A stretch of DNA of 9,683 nucleotides from Deltaproteobacteria bacterium (GCA_016194725.1 JACQAW010000339.1:1-9683); one strand, 5' to 3'; counted from the stretch's first letter, positions 1-7,022 are shown. Notes: generated by a model from the sequence alone, not told the origin. A program made the numbers and translations.

Positions 1-1263
1 GGTGACGGCCAGTACGCACCCGAGCTGCTTACGGAATTTTTAGACTAGTACGCCAAAACCCCGCACCCCGATGCCGTGTTCGGCACACGCATGGCTGGCG
101 GCACCTCGGCACTCAAGGGCGTCATGCCCCTCTACAAGTTCATCGGCAACAAAATTTTAACCGCGGTTCAAAACAGGATTTTAAAAAGCAACTTTTCAGA
201 GTTTCACTCGGGCTATCGCTCGTATTCGACGGCCCTGCTTCGCAGCATCCCTTTCGAAGTGAACTCCAACGACTTTCATTTCGACACTGAAATCATCATC
301 CAGTGCCTGGCCGTGAAAGCCAAGATCGTCGAAATCCCGATTCCCACGTTTTATGGCGACGAAGTCTGCCATGTAAATGGCATGCAGTACGCGCGCAACG
401 TGGTTCTGGCCTCGCTGCGCTTCAGCCTGGGCCAGATGGGCTTTCTGTACGACCGAAAATATGACCTGAAAAACCAGCATTATCCGCGCACTGACAGCCC
501 ATATTCGGCCCATCAACGCATCGTAGACAAGGTACCGGCCTTTTCACGCACCCTGGTTATCGGGTGCACGAGCGCCACGATGATTCAACGCCTGGTCGCG
601 AAAGGTTGTGTTGTCGACGGCATCGACTCCATGCCTCGGGAAGAAGTTCCGGCGGCGCTGCACACCTACCACCGCATCAACCTGGCCACGGAACTCGAGC
701 GCTTGGCCGAAATCTTGAAAAACAACAACTACGATTACATCCTGCTCGCCGATGTGCTCGAGCGCATGGTCGAACCCGAGCGCCTGCTCGACTTCATTCG
801 CACCGAAAATGCGCCACGTCCGCGGCCTACCGTTATCGCCTCGACCAGCAACGTCGCGTTCATCGTTCTGCGCGCCATGCTTGCGCTGGGCCAGTTCAAC
901 TATGGCGTGCGCGGCATTCTGGACCGGCATCACACGCGGCTGTTCACCAAGAAATCATTCGAGCGAATTTTCGTGCAGTCGGGTTTTGACGTCGAAGAAA
1001 TTTCCGGCGTCAGCTTGCCCCTGAGCACAGTTTTCGGGGATTCCTCGGGCTTGGCCATGAAACTCGAAGCGGCGACTGACTTTCTGGCCCGTACCTGGCC
1101 GGGGTCTACCGCCTACCAGCTCATTATTTCAGCGAAGCCGCTGCCCACGACCAATCAGCTGCTTGAAGTCTCGCAGGACCATTCCGAAGATCTGCGAAAT
1201 CACGAGCAGGCCGAAGTGGATGAAGACGAAACCGAAACAGCCGACGCACCGGTTGTTCACTGA
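1..1263 (+). CDS. Family-2 glycosyltransferase fused to a class I SAM methyltransferase; 5'-partial and interrupted by an amber codon
   Basis: This is the 3' part of a gene whose start lies left of the window. Frame 1 opens with GDGQYAPELL, the acidic metal/nucleotide-sugar motif of GT-A family-2 transferases, and continues past VFGTRM and SEFHSGYRSYS to EIIIQCL, all typical of polyprenyl-phosphate or polysaccharide transferases. A TAG at 46-48 interrupts this frame after FLD; the family motifs resume immediately after it in the same frame, so this is a point nonsense change rather than a frameshift. From about base 520 a methyltransferase domain follows: LVIGCTSATM (motif I, lacking the usual second glycine), DYILLADVLERMVEPERLL, and ILDRHHTRLFTKKSF near 916-957. 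The fusion order is known in surface-polysaccharide loci. It would act at the inner membrane or cytoplasm. If amber is real, only a fragment from GTG 76 could be made, keeping the methyltransferase but lacking the GT catalytic core. The acidic tail (residues rich in E and D before 1263) is not recognised. It ends one base before rmlD. Confidence 0.78.
46..48 (+). other. In-frame amber stop (TAG) inside the glycosyltransferase domain
   Basis: The codon sits between GAC and TAC in the frame that encodes GT2 motifs on both sides. A CAG (Gln) to TAG transition is the simplest origin. TAG is used as a genuine stop by the C-methyltransferase (2135-2137) and the small basic protein (7023-7025), so suppression is not implied. 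Confidence 0.85.
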
Positions 1264-1264
1264 A

Positions 1265-2128
1265 ATGACCGCGCACGGTCCGGTCGTGGTTTTGGGGGCT
1301 GGCGGCCAGGTGGGCCGGGCTCTGGTGCAGCTGCTTGGAAAAACCGCCATGGACGTGGTGCTGGCCGCCCTTGAGCGAATTAAGCCTTCCGCCCTTATCA
1401 ATGCCGCGGCCTATACCCTCGTGGATAAAGCCGAATCAGAGCCAGAGGCCGCCATGCAAATCAATGCCCGGGGCCCCGGGGCGTTGGCACGCTGGGCAAA
1501 AGCCAGAAACATTCCAATGATTCATTACTCGACGGATTACGTGTTTTCAGGCACCACTGATGCGAAAACCGCCGCTCGTCCCTGGGTTGAGACCGATAAA
1601 ACCGCGCCGATAAATGTTTATGGAAAATCAAAGCTCGAGGGCGAAATTCGAGTGGGCGCCCAAGGCGGAAAATTTCTGATCTTTCGAACCTCGTGGGTTT
1701 ACGACGCTGCCGGCAAAAATTTTCTGAATACGATGTTGCGCCTGGGGCAGGAAAGGCAAAGCCTAAAGGTCGTTGATGACCAGGTGGGTGCTCCCACCTA
1801 CGCTAAAGACCTTGCAGAGGCGACGCTCCATGCTTTGACCAAGGCCTCGAGTCATCAGACATTTCCATCCGGTGTCTACCACCTCACCAATGCCGGTGAG
1901 ACCAGCTGGTATGGCTTTGCACGCGAGATTTTCGAAAAAGCCCGTGCCCTCGGTATTCCGCTCGCGGTCACCGATCTCCAGCCGATTCCCAGCAGCGCTT
2001 ATCCTACACCCGCACCCCGGCCAAAAAACAGCCGCCTGAGCAACGCGAAGTTCAAGAGCACGTTCGGCATCGAGCTGCGCCCCTGGGCCCCGGCTCTCGC
2101 GGAATGCCTGCATGAAAAGTCAGGCTGA
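1265..2128 (+). CDS. rmlD: dTDP-4-dehydrorhamnose reductase (RmlD), internally short
   Basis: The enzyme makes the last step of dTDP-L-rhamnose synthesis: NAD(P)H-dependent reduction of dTDP-4-keto-rhamnose in the cytoplasm. What is seen: N-terminal Rossmann start VVVLGAGGQVGRALVQLL, then INAAAYTLVDKAESEPE, HYSTDYVFSG (catalytic Thr-Asp-Tyr strand), NVYGKSKLEGE (the YxxxK active site), FRTSWVYDAAG, DDQVGAPTYAKDLA and the C-terminal SSAYPTPAPRPKNSRLS, all diagnostic of RmlD. The ATG at 1265 lies 1 base past the upstream stop, giving 287 residues and translational coupling; no good ribosome site is visible, and a longer frame reaching back into the preceding gene has no family support. Oddity: the distance from GQVGR to NAAAYT is about 32 residues against about 50 in E. 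coli RmlD (recalled alignment), so the second beta strand and cofactor-specificity loop appear to be missing while the frame is kept. It probably cannot bind cofactor normally as written. Confidence 0.88.
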   Translation: MTAHGPVVVLGAGGQVGRALVQLLGKTAMDVVLAALERIKPSALINAAAYTLVDKAESEPEAAMQINARGPGALARWAKARNIPMIHYSTDYVFSGTTDAKTAARPWVETDKTAPINVYGKSKLEGEIRVGAQGGKFLIFRTSWVYDAAGKNFLNTMLRLGQERQSLKVVDDQVGAPTYAKDLAEATLHALTKASSHQTFPSGVYHLTNAGETSWYGFAREIFEKARALGIPLAVTDLQPIPSSAYPTPAPRPKNSRLSNAKFKSTFGIELRPWAPALAECLHEKSG

Positions 2129-2134
2129 CAGCGC

Positions 2135-2794
2135 CTAGTTCAGAACCTTGACCTCGGGAACGGCGACGATGAAACGGCCGCCTCTTTTGCGAAACAGGGC
2201 CTGCTTTTCAAGAATTTCCTCCTGAAAGTTCCAGGCCAGCAGAAGAATGTAGTCGGGATGGTCTTCCTCGAGCTTCTGCTCGGGATATACAGGGAGGTGG
2301 GTTCCCGGTGTATAACGCCACTGCTTATACGGAATGGAGTCCACGACGTACTCCACGAGATCCGGCGTGATCTGGCAGAAATTCAACAGCACATTGCCTT
2401 TGGCCGACGCACCATAGCCCACGACCCGCTTTCCTTCGGCTTTATAAGCCTTCAGGCATTCGATCAGCTTTTTCGTATTGGAATAAACCCGGTTGGCGAA
2501 ATCGTCATATAGCGAGCGCGAGTTGATTTTCCGGTTCAGCTCGTTCTGCAGGCATTCCTTGAGCTTGGCCGATACTTTATGCTTGGAGCCTTTTTTGGCC
2601 ACCGAAATACGCATCGAACCGCCATGCACAGGCAGGCGCCTGAAATCGAAAATCTCCATGTCATGCATTTCGAAAAGCCGAACCAGCGGCTGAAGCGCGA
2701 AGTAAGAAAGGTGCTCGTGATAAATAGTGTCGAATTCGTTTTTCTCGAGCAGATCCAGCAGATACGGGAACTCCGTCACGAAGACCAACCACAT
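2135..2794 (-). pseudogene. Sugar C-methyltransferase, C-terminal fragment (downstream half of the broken gene)
   Basis: This frame carries the second half of a TcaB9/NovU-like NDP-sugar 3-C-methyltransferase. Visible, counting from the methionine at 2794: TEFPYLLDLL at 7-16, the YHEH active-site motif at 25-28, VHGGSMR at about 56-62, then a Rossmann-like C-terminal domain with VVGYGASAKGN at about 124-134 and a closing VAVPEVKVL, matching the C-methyltransferase C-terminal domain (Methyltransf_14). The first residues (M-W-L) are not a real start: they lie at the junction with the N-terminal half read in another frame, there is no ribosome site, and the family always has the SAM domain in front. 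Ends with TAG 6 bases from the rmlD stop on the other strand, without a visible terminator between. In an intact protein this part binds the keto-sugar and supplies the catalytic histidine; alone it is unlikely to work. Confidence 0.8.
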
Positions 2795-3326
2795 TGGTGG
2801 CGACGATAAGCTTGGGCTTCACCTTTTGCTGATGCAGCTCAGCCGAAAGCGCGGCCGAAAAAAGAGCATTGATCGTATTCACGCCCTTCATACGTGCCAG
2901 GTGCGCCAGGTTGCTGGCCGGGTCGATGCCCAGCACCGAAAGGCCTTTCTGGCGGAAAAAATTCAGCAATGTGCCGTCATTGCTGCCCACGTCCATAATC
3001 AGGTCGTCCCCCTTGAAGTCAAATCGCTCGATCAGGTCGTGAGCCATAGACTGAAAGTGGTCCAGCATCGTGGTCGAGGTGGACGGAATGTACAGGTAGT
3101 TCGAGAACATCATTTCAGCCGGAACCACGTGGGTCAGCTGAACCAGCCAGCACGACTCGCAAACCGCGGTACCCAGGGGATAGCGAGGCTCGTCTTTTTC
3201 CAGATCTTTTTTCTCCAGAAAACCATTTGGAATCGGCATCGTACCAAGGTCCAGGAAAGTATAGAGTTTCTCACTGTTGCAGATTCGGCAATGAGTGGCT
3301 TTATATTTATTGGATTGAGGCGTCAT
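2661..3326 (-). pseudogene. Sugar C-methyltransferase, N-terminal fragment (zinc-binding and SAM domains; frame lost near 2790)
   Basis: From the ATG at 3326 the frame shows a zinc-binding motif, CRIC at 13-16 and CESC at 56-59 (Methyltransf_13), then YIPSTSTTMLDHF near 79-91 and a SAM-binding domain with DVGSNDGTLL at 112-121 and GIDPA at 133-137. Family similarity stops at VATNV (residues 175-179, base 2790); the rest of the frame down to 2661 is out-of-frame read-through. The expected stretch after the Asn-Asn/Thr-Asn-Val motif, roughly FAHxxDL to GVFV, is absent, and the protein resumes in another frame at FVTEFPY. The gene begins inside the preceding glycosyltransferase gene (overlap 20 bases), so the two are translationally coupled. 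ATG 3326 is preferred over ATG 3332 because AGGGA lies 6 bases before it. The intact enzyme would methylate carbon 3 of a dTDP-keto-deoxysugar with SAM, for lipopolysaccharide or exopolysaccharide. Confidence 0.8.
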
Positions 3327-4104
3327 GCACATTCCCTATTTCATGGGGTGGAAGGCCGGCTTTTTTTTTGAATAGCCGATTTCGCATCCCGGTTTTCGCG
3401 ATCAAAAATAATAAAAGAATTTTAAAAACCCCGAGCGAGTAAAGAATGCTGCTCTTCAAACTTGCGCCCCGTTTTTTTCCCACGTAGCGGGTCTTCACGG
3501 GCACCTGCACGATTTTCAAGCCCGCATGCACTGCCTGCGCGATGATTTCAAAGCTGAAAAGGTAACCGTCGGAATTGTTTTTATAATCGACTTCGGTCAG
3601 CAGCCGTCGGCTATAAACCCTAAAGCCCTGGTGCAGGTCACCCAGCTTCAGATTCAGAACTTTTCTGGCCAGCGAATTCAGAAAAAGGATCGGAAGCACT
3701 TTCCAAAAATACATTCCGCTCTTCAAGGGGTGGGTGTCTTTCGTAAACCGGTTTCCCAGCACAAAGTGTGCGCCCTTGTTCATCTCTTCGATGGCCTGAG
3801 GTATCGACGAAGGGTCGTATTCCCCATCAGGGTGCAAATCGATAATGATATCCATGCCCCGCTCCTCGGCGATGGACAAGGCCCGCTTCATGTTGCCGCC
3901 GTAACCCAGGTTTAGCTGGTTCCGGTACGACTCGATACCTAGCTTTTGGGCCAGCTCAAAGGTGTGATCTTTCGAGGCGTCATCAACCAGCACGATGCTT
4001 TCGAACAGAGCCTTGGGAAATTCACGGTAGAACTCCTCCAGGGTGTGTTCGGCATTATAGGCTATGAAAATCGCCCCGATATGAGGCCTCGTTTGCGGAT
4101 TCAT
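3307..4104 (-). CDS. Family-2 glycosyltransferase (dolichol-phosphate mannosyltransferase-like)
   Basis: A 265-residue GT-A transferase that appears full length. Seen: N-terminal nucleotide-binding strand HIGAIFIAYNAEHTL, IVLVDDASKDHT at 37-48, NLGYGGNMKRAL near 65-75, DLHPDGEYDP at 89-98 (the metal/donor acidic motif), FVLGNRF at 114-120, and DLHQGFRVYSRRLL at about 156-169, followed by EIIAQAVHAGLKIVQVPV. The C-terminus carries one hydrophobic stretch, SLGVFKILLLFLIAK, that may sit on the inner membrane, and a lysine run encoded by nine consecutive A bases. It is a paralogue of the transferase domain at the left edge of the window. Family members move a sugar from a nucleotide donor to a polyprenyl phosphate or growing glycan; the donor cannot be read from sequence. 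ATG 4104 has no clear ribosome site. Its TAA lies inside the next gene, the C-methyltransferase, with which it forms an operon. Confidence 0.88.
   Translation of the reverse strand: MNPQTRPHIGAIFIAYNAEHTLEEFYREFPKALFESIVLVDDASKDHTFELAQKLGIESYRNQLNLGYGGNMKRALSIAEERGMDIIIDLHPDGEYDPSSIPQAIEEMNKGAHFVLGNRFTKDTHPLKSGMYFWKVLPILFLNSLARKVLNLKLGDLHQGFRVYSRRLLTEVDYKNNSDGYLFSFEIIAQAVHAGLKIVQVPVKTRYVGKKRGASLKSSILYSLGVFKILLLFLIAKTGMRNRLFKKKAGLPPHEIGNVHDASIQ
3333..3337 (-). promoter_or_regulatory. Ribosome-binding site selecting start 3326 of the C-methyltransferase
   Basis: AGGGA on the minus strand lies 6 bases before the ATG at 3326 and directly abuts the ATG at 3332, which would leave no spacer. It is inside the 3' end of the glycosyltransferase gene, so initiation is probably coupled to termination upstream. 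Confidence 0.5.
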
Positions 4105-4198
4105 TATATTCGTTGGGACGGTAACAAGCTTCAGTACCAGAGTCCATAGGGATTCCCTGGGCTTGGCGCCAATACCCGACTACATGAATCAACAGAAG
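4105..4198 (-). other. Gap between the sigma54 activator and the glycosyltransferase; 10-base perfect palindrome
   Basis: The 94-base gap contains TTGGCGCCAA at 4163-4172, flanked by GGG (4159-4161) and CCC (4175-4177). It could be an operator or a weak hairpin; there is no T-run, so it is not a standard intrinsic terminator. The same palindrome could double as a poor -35 element (TTGGCG) 18 bases before TATGGA on the minus strand, but this is weak. Nothing coding is seen. Confidence 0.3.
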
Positions 4199-5293
4199 TC
4201 AGACTTCGAACTGGAGGTTTTTCTTTTTGAGCTTTTCGACCAAAGTCGTGCGATTCATCTTCAAAAGCTCGCTGGCCTTGTTCTTGTTGCCCCGAGTACG
4301 CGACAGGGCTTGCAGAAGGATATCATTTTCAAATGTGTTGATGACTTCGCGCAGGTCCACGCCATTGTCGGGCAAAACGAACCGCGGAAACAGGATGCCA
4401 TCGCCCATGTCCAGCGCACCCGCATCAAGCTGGGCGATCGCATGCGTGGCAAAGCCGAAACGGCCCTGGGCACCCAGCGAGCTTTGAGCCAGCTCGACCC
4501 GTTCGAAAATTTTCGGGGGCAGGTCTTTCAGCTCAACCTGTCCGTCGCCACAAAACACCACGAGCCTTTCAACCAGATTTTCGAGCTCACGCACGTTGCC
4601 TGGCCAGTCGTAGCGCAGAAAAAGGTCAATAACCTCGGGATTGTCGAACTTCACCGAGCGCTTCTTTTCTGAATTAAAGCGACCCGCGAAATGCTCAACC
4701 AGGAATGGAATATCGCTTTTGCGCTCGCGCAACGCCGGTATGTGAATGGGAATTACGTTCAGGCGATAAAAGAGGTCCTCGCGAAAGGTCTTGTCCTTAA
4801 CGCCTTCTTCAAGATCTTTGTTGCTCGCGGCAATAATACGAACATCGGCTGGTATAGCCTTCATGCCGCCTACAGGCTCGAACTTACGTTCCTGAAGGAC
4901 GCGAAGAAGTTTTACCTGCAGCATGGAGGGCATATCGCCGATTTCGTCCAGAAAAATGCTTCCGGTTTGAGCCAGCTCGAAACGTCCCTGCCTGTTTGAA
5001 ATGGCGCCGGTAAACGCGCCTTTGACGTGTCCGAAAAGCTCGCTTTCGAGAAGTTCCGCTGGAATCGCACCGCAATTCACGGGAATCAAAGGGCCTTTGC
5101 AGCGCGACGACATTTGATGAATCGCGCGAGCGACCAACTCCTTGCCGGTTCCACTCTCACCCGAGATCAACACTGTACTGTCCGTGTCAGCTACTTTTGA
5201 AATAGCTTCGAAGACGCGCGCAATTGCCGGACTCCGTCCGATAATGCCGCCAAAAAGCTCACATCCCTGTGCATTCAATGAATCAAACCCCAC
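4199..5293 (-). CDS. Sigma54-dependent transcriptional activator lacking a sensory domain (NtrC/FleQ-type AAA+ and Fis-type HTH)
   Basis: A bacterial enhancer-binding protein that uses ATP to open RpoN promoters. Reading in order: IIGRSPAIARVF, Walker A GESGTGKE, the sigma54-contacting loop GAFTGA, Walker B SIFLDEIGDM, sensor I region IIAASNKDL, arginine-finger region REDLFYRLNVIPI, WPGNVRELENL, a linker of about 50 residues, and a Fis-type helix-turn-helix NKNKASELLKMNRTTLVEK at the C-terminus. All catalytic motifs are intact. Before the AAA+ domain there are only 15-45 residues, so no receiver, PAS or GAF domain, as in PspF. Start: an in-frame stop at 5378-5380 bounds the frame; TTG 5374 would lie at or before the predicted transcription start, whereas GTG 5293 has GGAGG 9 bases ahead, so I prefer GTG, giving 364 residues. 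The C-terminal helix resembles flagellar/surface-structure regulators. Upstream of the glycosyltransferase operon on the same strand; targets are unknown. Confidence 0.88.
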   Translation of the reverse strand: MGFDSLNAQGCELFGGIIGRSPAIARVFEAISKVADTDSTVLISGESGTGKELVARAIHQMSSRCKGPLIPVNCGAIPAELLESELFGHVKGAFTGAISNRQGRFELAQTGSIFLDEIGDMPSMLQVKLLRVLQERKFEPVGGMKAIPADVRIIAASNKDLEEGVKDKTFREDLFYRLNVIPIHIPALRERKSDIPFLVEHFAGRFNSEKKRSVKFDNPEVIDLFLRYDWPGNVRELENLVERLVVFCGDGQVELKDLPPKIFERVELAQSSLGAQGRFGFATHAIAQLDAGALDMGDGILFPRFVLPDNGVDLREVINTFENDILLQALSRTRGNKNKASELLKMNRTTLVEKLKKKNLQFEV

Positions 5294-5302
5294 TCGTTTG
5301 GT

Positions 5303-5307
5303 CCTCC
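5303..5307 (-). promoter_or_regulatory. Ribosome-binding site selecting GTG 5293 of the sigma54 activator
   Basis: GGAGG on the minus strand, 9 bases ahead of an in-frame GTG. No comparable site precedes the alternative starts TTG 5374 or GTG 5350 (the latter has only GGGGA at about 10 bases). Confidence 0.45.
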
Positions 5308-5379
5308 ATCCTAGAAGATCATTAAGTGCCAATGCCTCATCTTGAGACACCAGCGCGCAGTCCCCATCGCTCAAAACTT

Positions 5380-5407
5380 AGGTTAACAGGATTTGGAAAC
5401 CTGTCAA
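5380..5407 (-). promoter_or_regulatory. Candidate sigma70-type promoter of the sigma54 activator
   Basis: A perfect -35 TTGACA (5407-5402 on the minus strand) is followed after 16 bases by TAACCT (5385-5380), a 3/6 match to TATAAT. Transcription would start near 5373, leaving an untranslated leader of about 80 bases before GTG 5293. The spacer contains an imperfect palindrome listed separately. Confidence 0.45.
5386..5404 (-). promoter_or_regulatory. Imperfect 19-base palindrome in the promoter spacer (possible operator)
   Basis: ACAGG and CCTGT arms enclose ATTTGGAAA, with TT/AA pairs also symmetrical, giving 7 of 9 Watson-Crick pairs about a central base. It fills the space between the -10 and -35 elements, a position where a bound repressor would block polymerase. 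Autoregulation by the activator itself is a guess. Confidence 0.3.
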
Positions 5408-5533
5408 ATTGCTAACGCTCGCACCGTTTCTTTTCGGTTGGATTCCGACAGTTTTCGGCAAAAAGCTCCAGAAGTGTCAAAATTATTATCAGATTCTGCC
5501 AATTCGATGGCTGAATCGACGCTCTGAGAGCCG

Positions 5534-5761
5534 TTATCCCTCAATGATTCGTTTGATGAAGGGACCCGCGCGCCAGTAGCCCTCGAAGACGATCCAGACA
5601 ACCGAGACAATGACAAGAACCGCAGCGGCACCAAAAAATGTCAGAGTCCCAGAACGTTCGCGGCGATTGTAGTGATAAACACCCAGCTCAAAAAAAACGA
5701 GCGCCAGCGGTACCGCCCAGAAAGGAAAATATCGAACCAGGAACAGGAACGTATAGAGCAT
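5534..5761 (-). CDS. Small two-helix membrane protein of unknown function
   Basis: A 75-residue protein with two hydrophobic segments, roughly residues 11-30 and 39-60, joined by a basic loop NRRERSG (about 32-38), and a short tail ending FIKRIIEG. The positive-inside rule places the loop in the cytoplasm. I do not recognise the family; no catalytic motif is visible. It starts with ATG 5761 but has no clear ribosome site, and its start is only 23 bases beyond the T-run of the metK terminator, so it must depend on terminator read-through or on a promoter I cannot identify. It ends 127 bases before the predicted -35 of the sigma54 activator. The regular alternation of hydrophobic helices and absence of an overlapping gene support a real gene, but a chance frame cannot be excluded. 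Confidence 0.55.
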   Translation of the reverse strand: MLYTFLFLVRYFPFWAVPLALVFFELGVYHYNRRERSGTLTFFGAAAVLVIVSVVWIVFEGYWRAGPFIKRIIEG

Positions 5762-5784
5762 TGGTTTCGAGGATACCCGAATGG

Positions 5785-5818
5785 AAAAAAAAAGGGATAC
5801 CGAAATAGTATCCCTTTT
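5785..5818 (-). terminator. Strong intrinsic terminator after metK (bidirectional by sequence)
   Basis: On the minus strand AAAAGGGATAC, loop TATTTCG, then GTATCCC followed by nine T: an 11-base stem including A-T pairs with a run of T, 29 bases past the metK stop. The plus strand also ends the stem in TTTTCT. A further GGATACC copy lies at 5771-5777, just downstream. Confidence 0.85.
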
Positions 5819-5846
5819 CTACACTATTCTGTTTTTATCAAAAGAA

Positions 5847-7013
5847 TTACTTCGCGATCGACTTCAACTGATCGGTCTTGTCGGTATTTTCCCACGTGAA
5901 CTCTTTTTCACGCCGACCGAAGTGACCATAAGCCGCGGTCTTCGTATAAATCGGCCGCAGCAGATCCAACGACGAGATAATTCCCGCGGGCTTGAAGTTA
6001 AAGGTTTCGCGTACTGCGGTATTGATCTTGTCGATCGAAACCGTTTCGGTGCCATAGGTGTGAACCATCAGCGACACAGGTTCAGCCACCCCGATAGCGT
6101 ATGCAACCTGAACCATGCAGCGTCTGGCCAGCCCAGCAGCCACGACGTTCTTCGCGGCATATCGAGCCATATAGCAAGCCGAGCGGTCAACCTTGGTCGG
6201 ATCCTTGCCGCTGAAAGCACCGCCGCCATGAGCACCATGACCGCCGTAGCTGTCGACGATAATTTTACGGCCAGTCAAGCCCGTATCACCCATCGGACCA
6301 CCCGTGACGAAACGTCCCGTAGGGTTGATGAAATACTTGGTCTTGGAATCAAGCAGGTCCTTTGAAACGGTCTTCTTGATCACTTCTTCAAGAATCGCAT
6401 CCCGGATCTGATCGTGGGTTACGTTGTCCGCATGCTGGCTCGAAATGACAATAGCATCAATGCGTTTTGGCCGGTCGTTTTCGTACTCGACCGTGACCTG
6501 AGTTTTGCCGTCAGGACGCAGAAAAGCGAGTGTGCCTTTTTTGCGCGTCTCGGTCAGCCGAAGTGCCAGCTTATGCGCGAGGTCGATACTCAATGGCATG
6601 TGCTCGGGCGTCTCATCGATCGCATAACCGAACATGAGGCCCTGGTCACCAGCGCCTTGTTCCTTGTGTAAACCTTGTCCCTCGGTCACACCCTGTGAAA
6701 TATCCGGCGACTGCTTATCAAGCTGCACGAGTACCGCGCAGCTCTTGTAGTCAAAGCCCTTATCCGAAGAGTCGTAGCCGATTTCCTTGATCTGATTGCG
6801 AACGATGGTCTGAATGTCGAGCTCGCCGCCTTTGGCAGTGACTTGACCAGCAACCACGATAAGTCCGGTAGCCGAGAGCGATTCTACAGCAACGCGTGCC
6901 TTTGGGTCCTGGGCCAGAAAACCGTCCAGAACGGAATCCGAAATCTTGTCACAGATTTTGTCCGGATGTCCCTCGGTTACGGATTCACTGGTGAAAAGAT
7001 AGCTTCCCTTCAT
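5847..7013 (-). CDS. metK: S-adenosylmethionine synthase
   Basis: MetK joins methionine to the adenosyl part of ATP, releasing phosphate and pyrophosphate, and supplies SAM to all methyltransferases. The 388-residue protein matches the usual length (E. coli 384). Diagnostic stretches are seen in order: LFTSESVTEGHPDKICDKIS at the N-terminus with the ATP-binding HPDK, GAGDQGLMFGYA (signature 1 region), INPTGRFVTGGPMGDTGLTG, and GGGAFSGKDPTKVDRSACYM (signature 2, methionine/phosphate loop). No lesion is visible. The start ATG 7013 has GGGAG 5 bases before it. It is the second gene of a two-gene operon: the TAG of the small basic gene upstream lies 9 bases before its start and its G is the first base of the metK ribosome site, so the two are translationally coupled. 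Transcription ends at the hairpin at 5785-5818. It is a housekeeping gene in an otherwise accessory stretch. Confidence 0.97.
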   Translation of the reverse strand: MKGSYLFTSESVTEGHPDKICDKISDSVLDGFLAQDPKARVAVESLSATGLIVVAGQVTAKGGELDIQTIVRNQIKEIGYDSSDKGFDYKSCAVLVQLDKQSPDISQGVTEGQGLHKEQGAGDQGLMFGYAIDETPEHMPLSIDLAHKLALRLTETRKKGTLAFLRPDGKTQVTVEYENDRPKRIDAIVISSQHADNVTHDQIRDAILEEVIKKTVSKDLLDSKTKYFINPTGRFVTGGPMGDTGLTGRKIIVDSYGGHGAHGGGAFSGKDPTKVDRSACYMARYAAKNVVAAGLARRCMVQVAYAIGVAEPVSLMVHTYGTETVSIDKINTAVRETFNFKPAGIISSLDLLRPIYTKTAAYGHFGRREKEFTWENTDKTDQLKSIAK

Positions 7014-7022
7014 TTCATCTCC

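Noticed and set aside
46..48. Amber reassigned to an amino acid (recoding or pyrrolysine)
   Set aside because: TAG ends two other genes in the window at natural ends, and no recoding element is visible after 48.
2727..3371. A 214-codon open frame on the plus strand opposite the C-methyltransferase
   Set aside because: Its reading has no domain logic and is fully explained as a shadow of the minus-strand gene, whose motifs (CxxC pairs, GSNDG) are clear.
4163..4672. A 169-codon plus-strand frame opposite the sigma54 activator
   Set aside because: The minus strand carries the AAA+ C-terminal part and Fis helix-turn-helix; the plus frame lacks any motif.
5440..5500. A second sigma70 or a sigma54 promoter (TTGACAC... 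TTGC) ahead of the sigma54 activator
   Set aside because: The -24/-12 spacing is wrong for RpoN and the -10 position for the TTGACA reads CGAAAA.
5515..5535. GCTCTGAGAGC as a terminator of the membrane-protein gene
   Set aside because: The stem is 4-5 bases with almost no loop and no T-run follows.
5404..5634. A 76-codon minus-strand frame overlapping the end of the two-helix protein
   Set aside because: Low-complexity Ser/Arg reading with no ribosome site; it overlaps a better-supported membrane protein and runs into the promoter of the sigma54 activator.
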